A DNA stretch of 64,000 bases from Carboxylicivirga fragile (lineage in GTDB: Bacteria > Bacteroidota > Bacteroidia > Bacteroidales > Marinilabiliaceae). The first letter of the stretch is position 1. Each line of letters begins with the position of its first letter. The stretch spans positions 1 through 64,000 of the forward strand of contig JAFMVD010000008.1 in assembly GCA_025499625.1 (NCBI GenBank), in the 5' to 3' direction. Below the pieces are notes generated by a model. The model did no database searches. It saw only the letters and a list, made by a program, of their open reading frames with translations, and was not told the DNA's origin. The position numbers and the translations under genes were made by a program. Of this stretch, positions 7,586-17,059 are shown one piece after another.

Positions 7586-9067
7586 CTAACGCCTTCTTCC
7601 GCCACCTCCTCCACTTGGACGAGTAGCTGGGCGACTTGTAGGTCGTGGCGCACTCATATTTTGCTTAAAACTTTCGTTTGAGCGATAGTTATTATAATTA
7701 ACCGGTCGCTGACTAGGTTGCTGCGTCGGCCTTGTACTAGGTTGCGTACTTGGACGAGTTGACGGTTTCTGTGTTGGTTTCTGAGCTGGCCTTGTTGTAG
7801 GCTTTTGTGTTGGTCTCTTCGCAGGTTTAGTGCTTGGCCTTGTAGTTGGTTTACTTGCCGGTCTGGTTGAGGGCTTATTCGCCGCACCACCAGACGGTCT
7901 TGTACTTGGTTTTAAAATATTTTGTTTATTCCGGTCTATCTTATTTAAGTTATCCCGATTGACATTCACATTATTATTAATATTCACATTTACATTTCGG
8001 TTAAAATTGTACCGAGAACGTGGGTGACGATGGGCATGTCGACAATAATGATACGACAAGTGATGGTAGCGATTTGGGTAACGACGATGATGCCAGCCTA
8101 CATAATAATAAGAAGGCATACCTATGAAAATCATTCCCCCACTAGGTCCATAATAAAAACCAGTATGAAAGTACCATGGATAAGGTCTCCAGTATGGTGA
8201 AGCATACCAATAGGGATATCCATACCAGTAAGAATAATGATGCACATGAACCATCTGTACATCTTGTTCTTTAGCTTCAGTAATATCCTCACCACTTGTA
8301 TCCGCAGAGTATTGCTTGGCTGCAGCAACCATTTCTTCCATGGCTTCTGGATCTTCCTCAAGTTGCTTCTGGTAATCAGCTAGCTCCGCCTTTTTTTGTT
8401 CACTAATTTTATCATGACGAACTTTGAGTTTAGCGACCAACTCGTCTGGGTACTCGCGATAAACTTCTCCAAGTATTCGAACAAAATCCATATTCTCATC
8501 CATCGCTGAGATAATTTCAGGATAATCCATCAACCGCTTAACACTGGATTGCACTTCCTCATTATAAGAAGAAATAACTTGCTGGAATTCACCAATATTT
8601 TTTTCATTTAAAATATTAATGGATGTCAAAGCATCGAACTGCTTATTCCCATATTTTTTACCTGATTCATGTATATCTTCAGGATAAGCCATCAGTATTT
8701 GCTCAATCTCCTTCTTGGATTTCTTGCCATTAATGGTTAAAGTTTTAATCAGGTCGGGATAACGACTTAACTCATACAAACCAAACTGCGTATCTTGATC
8801 GTATGGATCAATAATATTTTGAAAAGCTTTATGCGATCCATCCCGGATTTCAGCCAATTTTATTAATATTTCAGGATGCAAGGATAAATTTAAAATATCC
8901 ATTCGCAGGGTTAAATCATACCCAGCTAAAGCATCAACCAAAGTACTATCCTCTTCAATCTGCTGCTTATATTTCTTTAAATCATCTTGTGCATAACTAC
9001 TTGTAGTAGTACTAACGACTATAAACAAAGTAATTAGCAAAAAACGAAAACGTAATAAAAAATCCAT
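7586..9067 (-). CDS. Exported low-complexity protein with Arg-Pro-Thr repeats
   Basis: A 493-residue protein of unknown function. After a signal peptide (1-26, ...SSYAQ) residues 30-265 are helical and charged (DUF3300-like layout, not a firm assignment). Residues about 275-330 are extremely rich in Tyr, Trp, Pro and His (YSYWYGYPYWYASPYW), followed by an Asn/Val stretch (NVNVNINNNVNVN) and a tail from about 385 made of repeated (K/R)PxxRP(S/T) units such as KPSTRPSGG, KPTTRPSTKP and QKPTTRPAQKP, ending GGGGGRRR. DUF3300-type exported proteins show this composition. The basic tail suggests binding to an anionic surface such as the outer membrane, nucleic acid or polysaccharide; this is inference. 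It is monocistronic. Confidence 0.6.
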   Translation of the reverse strand: MDFLLRFRFLLITLFIVVSTTTSSYAQDDLKKYKQQIEEDSTLVDALAGYDLTLRMDILNLSLHPEILIKLAEIRDGSHKAFQNIIDPYDQDTQFGLYELSRYPDLIKTLTINGKKSKKEIEQILMAYPEDIHESGKKYGNKQFDALTSINILNEKNIGEFQQVISSYNEEVQSSVKRLMDYPEIISAMDENMDFVRILGEVYREYPDELVAKLKVRHDKISEQKKAELADYQKQLEEDPEAMEEMVAAAKQYSADTSGEDITEAKEQDVQMVHVHHYSYWYGYPYWYASPYWRPYPWYFHTGFYYGPSGGMIFIGMPSYYYVGWHHRRYPNRYHHLSYHYCRHAHRHPRSRYNFNRNVNVNINNNVNVNRDNLNKIDRNKQNILKPSTRPSGGAANKPSTRPASKPTTRPSTKPAKRPTQKPTTRPAQKPTQKPSTRPSTQPSTRPTQQPSQRPVNYNNYRSNESFKQNMSAPRPTSRPATRPSGGGGGRRR

Positions 9068-9163
9068 AAGGTTATGTTTTAAGTTACAATGGTGCTAAAC
9101 TATAAAATATGTTCATAACATAAGGCATGTAATAGCACATTTAATATCTAAGCAAATATGAAG

Positions 9164-9197
9164 CCAAAAAAAGCGCAACTTGCTGAGGGTTGCGCTT
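9164..9197 (-). terminator. Terminator of the kor operon
   Basis: On the minus strand AAGCGCAAC...GTTGCGCTT (9-base perfect stem, 9171-9179 and 9189-9197) followed by a run of seven T. It lies 25 bases past the stop of the gamma subunit gene. Confidence 0.85.
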
Positions 9198-9221
9198 AGG
9201 ATTTTCATAAAAGATGGATTG

Positions 9222-9773
9222 CTATGCTTCTGAAACTTGATTAATACATTCAGTTCCACGTGTGATTGCCTTCTCATTCATCGGGATAAGATGATGGTGG
9301 CGTTCAGGTAAGGACTTCTTCAATCCAGCAATAACATTTTCCATTTTCACAATAGGCTTCACCTTAAGGTATCCACCTAGTACAATCATATTAAACGTTT
9401 TTACAGCATGCATGCGTGCAGCTTCAGCTGTTGCATCAATGCGATAAATATTTATATCGGTACGTTCCGGGTGACGTGTAATACCATTTCCATCATAGAT
9501 AAGCGTACCACCTGGTTTAATATCAGATTCGAACTTATCCATCGACTGCTGATTAAGAATAATCGCAGTATCGTATTCGTGAAGAATTGGAGAACTGATA
9601 CGGTCATCACTCAAGATAACTGTTACGTTGGCAGTACCACCACGCATTTCAGGACCATAAGCTGGCATCCACGACACTTCCATATCTTGCATAACGCCAG
9701 AGTAAGCAAGGATCTTACCCATCGAAAGTACTCCTTGTCCACCAAATCCGGCTATTATTATTTCTTCTTTCAT
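9222..9773 (-). CDS. korC: 2-oxoacid:ferredoxin oxidoreductase, gamma subunit
   Basis: A 183-residue gamma (POR/KOR catalytic-domain) subunit. The nucleotide/CoA-binding glycine motif GFGGQGVLSMGK is at 9-20, and the family's AYGPEMRGG is at about 59-67. Together with the alpha, beta and ferredoxin subunits encoded immediately upstream it should oxidise a 2-oxoacid (2-oxoglutarate or a branched-chain keto acid) to acyl-CoA and CO2 with reduction of ferredoxin. It is the last gene of the operon, 28 bases after korB, and is followed by a terminator. The Kor versus Vor substrate class cannot be settled by eye. Confidence 0.88.
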   Translation of the reverse strand: MKEEIIIAGFGGQGVLSMGKILAYSGVMQDMEVSWMPAYGPEMRGGTANVTVILSDDRISSPILHEYDTAIILNQQSMDKFESDIKPGGTLIYDGNGITRHPERTDINIYRIDATAEAARMHAVKTFNMIVLGGYLKVKPIVKMENVIAGLKKSLPERHHHLIPMNEKAITRGTECINQVSEA

Positions 9774-9801
9774 TTCTTAAATTTTAAAAGATTAAACCGA
9801 A

Positions 9802-10569
9802 CTACTCTTCGTTCTTAATATCACCAAGAGGGTAATAAGGGAACATATTCTCCTCCATCCACTCATTGGATTTGATTGGTGTCATTTTCCAACCTGAGTT
9901 ACAGTTTGAAACCACCTCAACCAATGATGTACCTTTATTTGCCGCTTGATTCTCAAATGCCTTACGTAAAGCTTTCTTTGTTTTGCGAACATTACCAGCC
10001 GTATGAACCGACTGACGTGTCACATAGCAAGTACCCGGTAGCTGAGCCAAAATTTCAGAAATCTTAATAGGCTCACCATCGTGGCTTACATCACGTCCGT
10101 GCGGACAAGTTGAAGCTGCCATACCTGGTAAGGTTGTTGGTGCCATCTGTCCACCTGTCATTCCGTAGATACCGTTATTGATGAAGATCATCACAATGTT
10201 TTCACCACGGTTACAGGCATGAATAGTTTCAGCAGTACCAATTGCCGCTAAATCACCATCACCCTGGTATGAGAATACATTTTTCTCTGGCATCAAACGT
10301 TTAACAGCTGTTGCCAATGCTGGCGCACGACCGTGAGCTGCTTGCTGCCAATCAATTTCTAAATAGTTATACGCTAATACCGAACAACCAACAGGTGCAA
10401 TACCAATGGTGGTATCCTGAATACCCATTTCTTCGATCACCTCAGCAATTAGCTTATGAACTGTTCCATGACCACAGCCAGGACAGTAACTTAAATCATT
10501 ATCCGAAAGAACATCAGTTCTTTTGTAGACAATATTTTCAGGCTTAATAATTGTATTTATATCTGACAT
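9802..10569 (-). CDS. korB: 2-oxoacid:ferredoxin oxidoreductase, beta subunit
   Basis: A 255-residue thiamine-diphosphate-binding subunit. CPGCGHG (29-35) and the ThDP/Mg motif beginning GDGDLAAIG (103-111) and ending in FINNGIYGMTGG (129-140) are clear. The start codon overlaps the alpha-subunit stop by one base (TAATG arrangement), indicating translational coupling. The HGRAPALATAVKR segment (79-91) is typical of the KorB/VorC branch. Works as a heterodimer with KorA in the cytoplasm. Confidence 0.92.
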   Translation of the reverse strand: MSDINTIIKPENIVYKRTDVLSDNDLSYCPGCGHGTVHKLIAEVIEEMGIQDTTIGIAPVGCSVLAYNYLEIDWQQAAHGRAPALATAVKRLMPEKNVFSYQGDGDLAAIGTAETIHACNRGENIVMIFINNGIYGMTGGQMAPTTLPGMAASTCPHGRDVSHDGEPIKISEILAQLPGTCYVTRQSVHTAGNVRKTKKALRKAFENQAANKGTSLVEVVSNCNSGWKMTPIKSNEWMEENMFPYYPLGDIKNEE

Positions 10570-11657
10570 TACTTATCCCCTCCAATTAATTTTTGTTCAA
10601 GCGCTTCAACCACTTCTCCCGGCGAATGTACGGATCCACCAAAACGACCAAAGTGTTCAACAGGTATAGAGCATTCAACAGCTAACTTAACATCTTCAAC
10701 CATTTGTCCGGCACTCATTTCAACAGATAACATTCCTTTAACCTGCTTAGCGCGTTTCATTAATTGTTCTGTTGGAAATGGATATAAAGTGATAGGACGA
10801 AACATTCCTACTTTAATACCTTTTTCGCGTGCAATTTCAATTGATTTTTGACAGATACGTGCACTTGAACCGTAGGCTACGATAATATAATCTGCATCAT
10901 CGCACATCACTTCTTCGTAACGAACTTCATTCTCTTCAACCGAACGATACTTCGCTTGTAATTTATGGTTGAATGCCTCTTGAACTGAAGCTTCTAACTG
11001 AACCGAAGTGATAATATTTTTCTCTCTATTGGCCTTTTTACCAGTTGTTGCCCAAGTATGATTTTCTTCGATATACTCAGCTGTCCAGCGTGGCTTTTGT
11101 TCCGACAACTCAACTTTTTCCATCATCTGACCAATAACGCCATCAGATAAAATCATTACCGGGTTACGGTATTTAAAGGCTAAGTCAAAAGATAATTCAA
11201 CAAAATCAGCCATTTCTTGAACGGATGCAGGAGCTAAAGTTATTAACTTATAATCTCCATGTCCACCACCTTTTACTGTTTGGAAATAATCTGACTGAGC
11301 AGGTTGAATGGTTCCTAAACCAGGACCTCCTCGTACAACATTAACAACAACACAAGGTAATTCAGCTCCCGCAAGATAAGTTAAACCCTCTTGCATCAAA
11401 CTTACTCCAGGACTTGATGATGATGTCATAACGCGCTTACCACAACCTGCGCCGCCGTAAACCATATTAATAGATGCAGTTTCACTCTCCGCTTGTAGTA
11501 CAACCATCCCGGTTGAATCCCAAGGTCTGAGGGCCATAAGGGTCTCCATTACTTCCGACTGAGGAGTAATAGGGTAGCCAAAGTAACCATCCACACCAGC
11601 GCGAATTGCTGCTTCAGCAATTGCCTCATTGCCTTTCATTAATTTTAATTCTCTCAT
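10569..11657 (-). CDS. korA: 2-oxoacid:ferredoxin oxidoreductase, alpha subunit
   Basis: A 362-residue alpha subunit (VorB/KorA type) with the pyrimidine-binding domain start YFGYPITPQSEVME (25-38) and the transketolase C-terminal-like domain from about 245. It lacks the N-terminal gamma domain found in fused KorA proteins, consistent with the separate korC gene. It lies 31 bases after the ferredoxin-like subunit gene and overlaps korB by one base. Confidence 0.9.
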   Translation of the reverse strand: MRELKLMKGNEAIAEAAIRAGVDGYFGYPITPQSEVMETLMALRPWDSTGMVVLQAESETASINMVYGGAGCGKRVMTSSSSPGVSLMQEGLTYLAGAELPCVVVNVVRGGPGLGTIQPAQSDYFQTVKGGGHGDYKLITLAPASVQEMADFVELSFDLAFKYRNPVMILSDGVIGQMMEKVELSEQKPRWTAEYIEENHTWATTGKKANREKNIITSVQLEASVQEAFNHKLQAKYRSVEENEVRYEEVMCDDADYIIVAYGSSARICQKSIEIAREKGIKVGMFRPITLYPFPTEQLMKRAKQVKGMLSVEMSAGQMVEDVKLAVECSIPVEHFGRFGGSVHSPGEVVEALEQKLIGGDK

Positions 11658-11688
11658 GTGCGACTAAAATTTCTTTATGAGTTTTAAA

Positions 11689-11925
11689 TTAAGCAGTAGC
11701 ACCTGCTTTAGCGCGATAAACAGTAATACATGTGTCAGGACAAATGATCCCGCAATTAGAACATCCGATACAAGCATCCGGGTTCGCCATATACGCATAG
11801 TGATACCCTTTGCCATTTACTTCGGTAGCTAATTCAATTACTTTTGTGGGACACACGGTTGTACAAACACCGCAGCCTTTGCACTTAACTGTATCTACCA
11901 CAATTGCACCTTTTGCTTTTGCCAT
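11689..11925 (-). CDS. korD: 2-oxoacid:ferredoxin oxidoreductase, 4Fe-4S delta subunit
   Basis: A 78-residue bacterial two-cluster ferredoxin. The first cluster motif is CKGCGVCTTVCP (Cys15, 18, 21, 25) and the second CIGCSNCGIICP (Cys52, 55, 58, 62). It passes electrons from the ThDP site to free ferredoxin or to the flavodoxin encoded nearby. It is first in the korDABC order on the minus strand; 126 bases separate it from the upstream aminotransferase gene, enough for its own promoter. Confidence 0.92.
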   Translation of the reverse strand: MAKAKGAIVVDTVKCKGCGVCTTVCPTKVIELATEVNGKGYHYAYMANPDACIGCSNCGIICPDTCITVYRAKAGATA

Positions 11926-12051
11926 TTTATTGAGTCTTATTGTTCGTTACAAATTTACACAACTTTCTTGAAAAAGGACATGATGGAAGTCAATATTTCT
12001 CTGTCGCATAATATATTACAAAGCTTACAATTAGTAAGCAACAATCCATTT

Positions 12052-13371
12052 TTAACTATAATTCTTATCAAAAGCACTCAATCGCTCTTTCAATTCTACA
12101 AAGCGCTCTTGCCCCGTTTGTGAAACACAGGCACGAAGCCCCTCTTGCTTGCTTCCGGTTTTACCTAAAGTAATGGCACTCACACCGTAATACAGCATCT
12201 CCTTCAGCAACTCACCTCCACTCATATTGCCATAAGCAACCGTAAAGTAAAAGCCATCTGCCAAAGGCTCATCCATATCTTTGTCGTAAATTATATTGAA
12301 GCCATTACCAGTAAATAATTCTTTCATCAATCTTCCTCGCTCGCCATATTCGCGGATCTCATCTAAGAATTTAAACTCACCATCGTTAGCAGCTTTTAAC
12401 ATTGCCGACAATGCATACTGTGCAGAATGACACGTTCCGGAAGATAAACTATATAATACACGCGCTACCAATACCTGACCATACTGTTCCAAGCCAAAGC
12501 GCTTCTCAAGATTTTCATACCTACGTTTATACAGGCTATCAGAAATACACATCATACCCGTACGTTGTCCTGCATAACTAAATGCTTTTGAACTAGAAAT
12601 GAGCAAGACATAATTATCAGTAAAATGCCCAACACTACTTTGGTAAGGTGCCTCGAATGGTTTTGATAAATCCTGACGGAAGTCCATGGCGAAATAAGCC
12701 AAATCCTCAATTACTACCACATCATATTTGGTAGCTAATTCGCCAATTATTTTTAATTCCGTTTCGGTAAAGCAAACCCAAGTTGGGTTATTTGGATTGG
12801 AATAGATAACCGATGCTATCTTACCAGTAGAGAAATATGATTCTAACTTTTCTCTTAAAGCTTCACCTCTATAATTGTATACATCAAACGATTCGTAATT
12901 ATAACCCAATACATCAAGTTGCTGTTTCTGAACTGGAAAACCCGGATCGATAAACAATATTGTGTCTTTCTCTTCGAATAATTTACCCGTAACTAAGAAG
13001 TTTGCATACGACCCCTGCATAGAACCAACTGTAGGCACACAACCTTCAGGTGAAACCTCCAAGTTCATGAATGCTTTGACAAAACGACTTGCTTCGTGCT
13101 TTAAGGATTTGATCCCTTCTAACATAGGATACTTCGAAGCCATACCATTCTTTAAGGCTTCAATCTCAGCATTGGTACCAACCTCAGATGGCATTAATCC
13201 GGGAACACCCATTTCCATACGAATGAACTTCTCCCCGCTCTCTTCCTCTATATCGTTAACGATAGAAACAATTTCACGAATTGTAGCTTCGTTTAAATCC
13301 TCAATTTGATATTTAGCCAATACCTTGTCAACTATGTTAGCAGGTATTGGTGTGTTTTTATGTTGATGCAT
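12052..13371 (-). CDS. PLP-dependent class I/II aminotransferase
   Basis: A 439-residue fold-type I aminotransferase. SNPNNPT (191-197) and the Schiff-base lysine in SSSKAFSYAGQR (Lys262) are present, as is the Asp-Ala/Leu-Ala-Tyr motif IEDLAYFAMD (221-230). The N-terminus, with a long helical stretch before the usual core, is typical of a Bacteroidota subgroup. Its place directly upstream of korDABC suggests it makes the 2-oxoacid (from glutamate or a branched-chain or aromatic amino acid) that the oxidoreductase uses; this is inference. A terminator (13436-13463) separates it from the flavodoxin gene. Confidence 0.85.
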   Translation of the reverse strand: MHQHKNTPIPANIVDKVLAKYQIEDLNEATIREIVSIVNDIEEESGEKFIRMEMGVPGLMPSEVGTNAEIEALKNGMASKYPMLEGIKSLKHEASRFVKAFMNLEVSPEGCVPTVGSMQGSYANFLVTGKLFEEKDTILFIDPGFPVQKQQLDVLGYNYESFDVYNYRGEALREKLESYFSTGKIASVIYSNPNNPTWVCFTETELKIIGELATKYDVVVIEDLAYFAMDFRQDLSKPFEAPYQSSVGHFTDNYVLLISSSKAFSYAGQRTGMMCISDSLYKRRYENLEKRFGLEQYGQVLVARVLYSLSSGTCHSAQYALSAMLKAANDGEFKFLDEIREYGERGRLMKELFTGNGFNIIYDKDMDEPLADGFYFTVAYGNMSGGELLKEMLYYGVSAITLGKTGSKQEGLRACVSQTGQERFVELKERLSAFDKNYS

Positions 13372-13435
13372 GCTATTAATTTAACTTGAGTTCGATTTGA
13401 CCAATTGAACTAATTTCATTTGGCCCATTCGAAAC

Positions 13436-13463
13436 AAAAAAGGTGGTATACACAATACCACCT
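13436..13463 (-). terminator. Terminator of the flavodoxin operon
   Basis: Minus-strand AGGTGGTAT...ATACCACCT (9-base perfect stem, five-base ... loop) followed by TTTTTTG. It lies 13 bases beyond the flavodoxin stop, so the aminotransferase gene downstream needs its own promoter. Confidence 0.85.
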
Positions 13464-13475
13464 AATTAATAATTC

Positions 13476-14000
13476 TTAAAACCCAAACTCGTTAATGAGT
13501 CGGTTAATCCAATTCTGTACGCGTAGATCCGTTTTTTCTGGCTCACTGTCTTCATCAACAGGTAAACCTAAAAACTGTCCGTCCTTTACTCCTTCTGATT
13601 CAACATATTCATATTCATCAGTAGAACAAAAACCTACAACTTCGACCTCTAATTTCTCTAATCGCTCGTAAATCCATCCAATAGCATCTACGAAGTGTTC
13701 AGGATACTGAACATGGTCACCTAAGCCAAAAATAGCAACCTTCTTTCCATTCCAGTTAGCATCTTTTAACTTAGTCGCAAACACATCCCAATCCGAATCT
13801 TTGTAATCCGAGTTCCAATTTGTCATACCAATTGTAGAAGCACCAAAAATCATTTTATCAAAACGATCTAAAGCGGCTGCATCACAATTTTTAACAGGAA
13901 TTAATTCAACTCGATCATTGCCGATCTTATCAGCAATTAAGCGCGCTACCTTCTCAACACTGCCCATTTCTGGACCATAGAAAATACCAATTTGAGACAT
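13476..14000 (-). CDS. fldA: Flavodoxin
   Basis: A 174-residue flavodoxin of the long-chain type. Start placed at the ATG at 14000 because MSQIGIFYGPEMGSVEKVA gives the N-terminal FMN phosphate-binding loop (here GPEMGSVEK instead of the usual GSxTGNTE, a noticeable variation). FGASTIGMTNWNSD and FGLGDHVQYPEHFVDA supply the two loops that sandwich the flavin. It replaces or supplements ferredoxin as a one-electron carrier, which fits the neighbouring ferredoxin-reducing oxidoreductase. It follows a membrane-protein gene by 71 bases. Confidence 0.9.
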   Translation of the reverse strand: MSQIGIFYGPEMGSVEKVARLIADKIGNDRVELIPVKNCDAAALDRFDKMIFGASTIGMTNWNSDYKDSDWDVFATKLKDANWNGKKVAIFGLGDHVQYPEHFVDAIGWIYERLEKLEVEVVGFCSTDEYEYVESEGVKDGQFLGLPVDEDSEPEKTDLRVQNWINRLINEFGF

Positions 14001-14071
14001 AGTTTGTTTATTTAGTTTTCTTGGTTTGTAATACTTCAAATATGCTTTAATTATACGAGATTTGCAACCTT

Positions 14072-14785
14072 TCAACCCTTAGTTTTAGGCTTAGGACTAG
14101 CTATTGCCAGCAGCACTCCTAACACTATACCAAGCAGGGCAGCGAACAATACCTGATACTCGGCCGCCATCAAAAAGGTAATAGTATGCGCTGGAATCCA
14201 GAAAAATGGTATGGTCTTTTTAAACACAAAATTCCATTGCATTCCCCAATCCATTTCCTTTAGAATTTTTCCAAAATTGATTCGTTTAACTAAACACGAC
14301 ACCTGACCACCATGAAACAATATATGAGTGTCAGTTATTCGATGTAGCGTCATCATTACAGGAGCATAAACCAGATTCATAGCTGCACTAATTGAGAAAG
14401 CTGCCAACAATTTCGTTGTACTAAAATCCCCTTTCATTGAAGCTACTATACCTTCAACACCCATTTTTTCTAGAAAAATAGGCACTCCACTCGCAAAAAC
14501 AACGAATGCAGCCTTTATGGTAATTCCCAAAAAACCCCATACTATCGCGCGAGACATTAAGCCAAAGCCTTTTTCCCAATAAATACTTTTTCGAATTCGT
14601 AAACCAATTACCTCGCCTAAAGTTGCTAATACCGCAAACTTCAGAAAACTCATAATAAGTGGGTGATCTATATTAAATTGGCTATAGGCAACAAATACCT
14701 CCTCTATTAAAAAAAACGGTAGAAAGAAGATAACGACACCTAAAACGAATATTATATCTTTAAAATATCTGTTCATACATTCCAT
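14072..14785 (-). CDS. Polytopic membrane protein, Mpv17/PMP22-like
   Basis: A 237-residue protein with about five hydrophobic segments (around 9-28, 45-60, 82-105, 127-145 and 195-230). The C-terminal stretch WNFVFKKTIPFFWIPAHTIT followed by a long hydrophobic segment is reminiscent of bacterial proteins annotated as Mpv17/PMP22 family, but that is a recollection of pattern only. An alternative start lies three codons in (14776). It is upstream of the flavodoxin gene, probably co-transcribed with it. Function unknown. Confidence 0.6.
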   Translation of the reverse strand: MECMNRYFKDIIFVLGVVIFFLPFFLIEEVFVAYSQFNIDHPLIMSFLKFAVLATLGEVIGLRIRKSIYWEKGFGLMSRAIVWGFLGITIKAAFVVFASGVPIFLEKMGVEGIVASMKGDFSTTKLLAAFSISAAMNLVYAPVMMTLHRITDTHILFHGGQVSCLVKRINFGKILKEMDWGMQWNFVFKKTIPFFWIPAHTITFLMAAEYQVLFAALLGIVLGVLLAIASPKPKTKG

Positions 14786-14942
14786 TTATTAACGCTTACA
14801 AATTGATTGAAGAATTTTTTCTCTATTTACTTGTTTCAATCTGTAAGACTTCACAAAAATACAAGTATTTGTTAAAATCATACACTCCTAATAGATGATT
14901 TAAATCAAGTTTACAGACTTATTTCTCTATTAGTAATTTATA

Positions 14943-14974
14943 AACAAAAAAAGCTGACTCACAAAGCCAGCTTT
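14943..14974 (-). terminator. Terminator of acetyl-CoA synthetase gene
   Basis: Minus-strand AAAGCTGGCT-TTGTG-AGTCAGCTTT (10-base stem with one G-U pair, 14950-14974) followed by TTTT. It is 25 bases downstream of the stop at 14999. Confidence 0.85.
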
Positions 14975-14998
14975 AATTCTTATTATTAGTTACTTATA

Positions 14999-17059
14999 CT
15001 ATTTTTCAATTCTAATTCGAGCATCAACAGCAACAACCTTTTCACCTTCACCTAGTAAAGGATTAATGTCCATTTCTTTAATTTCAGGCGCATGTTGCAA
15101 CATTGTCGACAAACGAACTATCACCTCAGCATATTTCTGTTCATCAACACCTTGCTGACCTCTAACTCCTTTTATAATCTCGTACCCTTTCAGATTTCTA
15201 ATCATCTGCAAAGCCTCGTCCTGAGACAAAGGTGCCAAGCCTGAACTAACATCCTTTAATACTTCCACAAAGATACCTCCTAGTCCACATAAAACCATGT
15301 GTCCAAATCCAGGCTCAAATGTTGCTCCAATAAAAAGTTCCTTACCGCTCAACATTGGCTGAACCATAACTCCTGTAGCATCTTTTATTTTCATCATACG
15401 ATCAAACTCACTTGCCAACTGCTCATCTGAATCCACGTTTAAAACAACACCACCGACGTCTGACTTATGAACCGGCCCAACTACTTTCATCACCACAGGA
15501 TAGCCTGTTTCAGAAATAGCATTTTGCAAATCTTTTAGTTGATCACTAACAAATTCTTTTACACGCGGAACTCCGGCAGCATCCAATAAGTCCTGAACAA
15601 CTTCAGGTGAAACATATCCATCTTCCTGAGCTTCGATAATTCGACGCACCTCAGTTACATTAACTTCTTTAGGCGCTTCGCTTTTTTCTGCGGGCTCGTT
15701 ATTATTAAACACCTTCGTAAGAGCCTGCCCTAATTGCACCTCATCCGGAAAGTTAATATTACCTTTAGCTAAAAAGTTCTCTATGTCAGTTTTAGCATTA
15801 ACAACCGAAGGTAGTACCGGATAAATTGGCTTATTACAGCTTCGCATTTTCTCATGCAGCACATCGTAAACCTCTCCAATAGGGAATAAACCAGGACTAC
15901 CAAAGATGACGGCCATGGCATCGATATTATCAAAATCCTTATCGCAAGCTTCAATAATATCACCCAACTGCTCTGCCGTTCCCGTAGCTAAGAAATCAAT
16001 TGGATTAGCCACACTAGAACCAGGATATAGCTTTTCCAATAATGCATCAGCCTTAGCTCCTTCAATGTGCGGAATTTCTAGGCCACCATTGGACATGGCG
16101 TCCGTTAACATTACTGCAGGCCCACCCGCATGAGTTATTATTGCTATATTTTTCCCTTGCAGCTCTTTTGCCATAAACACGGCAGCTACATTAGCTAAAT
16201 CTTCACGTCCATAACAACGAACAATACCCGCTTTTTTAAACAAAGCGTCAACAGCTAAATCACTACTTGCCAAAGCACCAGTATGACTTGATGCAGCTCT
16301 ACTACCCGCTTCTGAATTACCAGCTTTAATGGCAGCTATTTTACATCCCTTCTTTATTAAAGAAGAGGCATGCTTCAATAATTTCTGTGGATTATTTACA
16401 CTTTCGAGATACAATAATTTAATGCGCGAACTTTTCTCAGCATCAAAGGTGTTATCCAAATACTCTAATACTTCCTCAACTCCTGTCTGTGCACTATTAC
16501 CAACCGAATAAACACTATTAAACTTCAATCCTTTTGAAGTACCAGCTTCAATAATAAATACCGCTGTTGCACCAGAACCAGAAATAAAATCAGCACCTTG
16601 ACTTTCTAGTGCAGGAATAGGCGTAGTAAAAACACTGTTGTGATGAGTAGTTAATACACCTACACAGTTAGGGCCGATTAAACAACCGCCAACTTCGTTT
16701 ACCGTGTCAACAACTTGCTGTTCTAATTTGGCTCCTTCTTCATTCTCCTCGCTAAAGCCAGCGGAAATAATAATAAAAGCCTTAGTACCTTTTTGCTTAG
16801 CCAAAACCTCAACAGTTTGTGGGCAAAACTTTGCTGCAATAGCCAAAACAGCCAAGTCAACTGTTTCAGGTAAATCAGCGACATCCTTGTGACAAGTTAT
16901 TCCTTGAACAGTTTCACTTTTAGGATTAGTAACATATAAATCTCCTTTATAGTTACCATCTATTATATTCTTAACAATTTTACCTCCGGGCTTCTGAATA
17001 TTATCAGACCCACCTACTACCACAATACTCTTTGGATTAAGAAGTTGTTCGTTTATCAT
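14999..17059 (-). CDS. Acetate--CoA ligase (ADP-forming), fused alpha-beta
   Basis: A 686-residue ADP-forming acyl-CoA synthetase that converts acetyl-CoA (or another acyl-CoA), ADP and phosphate into the acid, CoA and ATP. Domains in order: CoA-binding Rossmann domain (about 5-130, with VVVGGSDN), succinyl-CoA-ligase-like domain with the phosphorylated histidine in SHTGALASSD (His259), then an ATP-grasp domain (about 470-686). Alpha and beta parts are joined in one chain, as in many anaerobic bacteria. In context it would harvest energy from acyl-CoA made by the ferredoxin oxidoreductase encoded downstream. Monocistronic, with its own terminator; 245 bases separate it from divergent hydE. 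Confidence 0.9.
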   Translation of the reverse strand: MINEQLLNPKSIVVVGGSDNIQKPGGKIVKNIIDGNYKGDLYVTNPKSETVQGITCHKDVADLPETVDLAVLAIAAKFCPQTVEVLAKQKGTKAFIIISAGFSEENEEGAKLEQQVVDTVNEVGGCLIGPNCVGVLTTHHNSVFTTPIPALESQGADFISGSGATAVFIIEAGTSKGLKFNSVYSVGNSAQTGVEEVLEYLDNTFDAEKSSRIKLLYLESVNNPQKLLKHASSLIKKGCKIAAIKAGNSEAGSRAASSHTGALASSDLAVDALFKKAGIVRCYGREDLANVAAVFMAKELQGKNIAIITHAGGPAVMLTDAMSNGGLEIPHIEGAKADALLEKLYPGSSVANPIDFLATGTAEQLGDIIEACDKDFDNIDAMAVIFGSPGLFPIGEVYDVLHEKMRSCNKPIYPVLPSVVNAKTDIENFLAKGNINFPDEVQLGQALTKVFNNNEPAEKSEAPKEVNVTEVRRIIEAQEDGYVSPEVVQDLLDAAGVPRVKEFVSDQLKDLQNAISETGYPVVMKVVGPVHKSDVGGVVLNVDSDEQLASEFDRMMKIKDATGVMVQPMLSGKELFIGATFEPGFGHMVLCGLGGIFVEVLKDVSSGLAPLSQDEALQMIRNLKGYEIIKGVRGQQGVDEQKYAEVIVRLSTMLQHAPEIKEMDINPLLGEGEKVVAVDARIRIEK

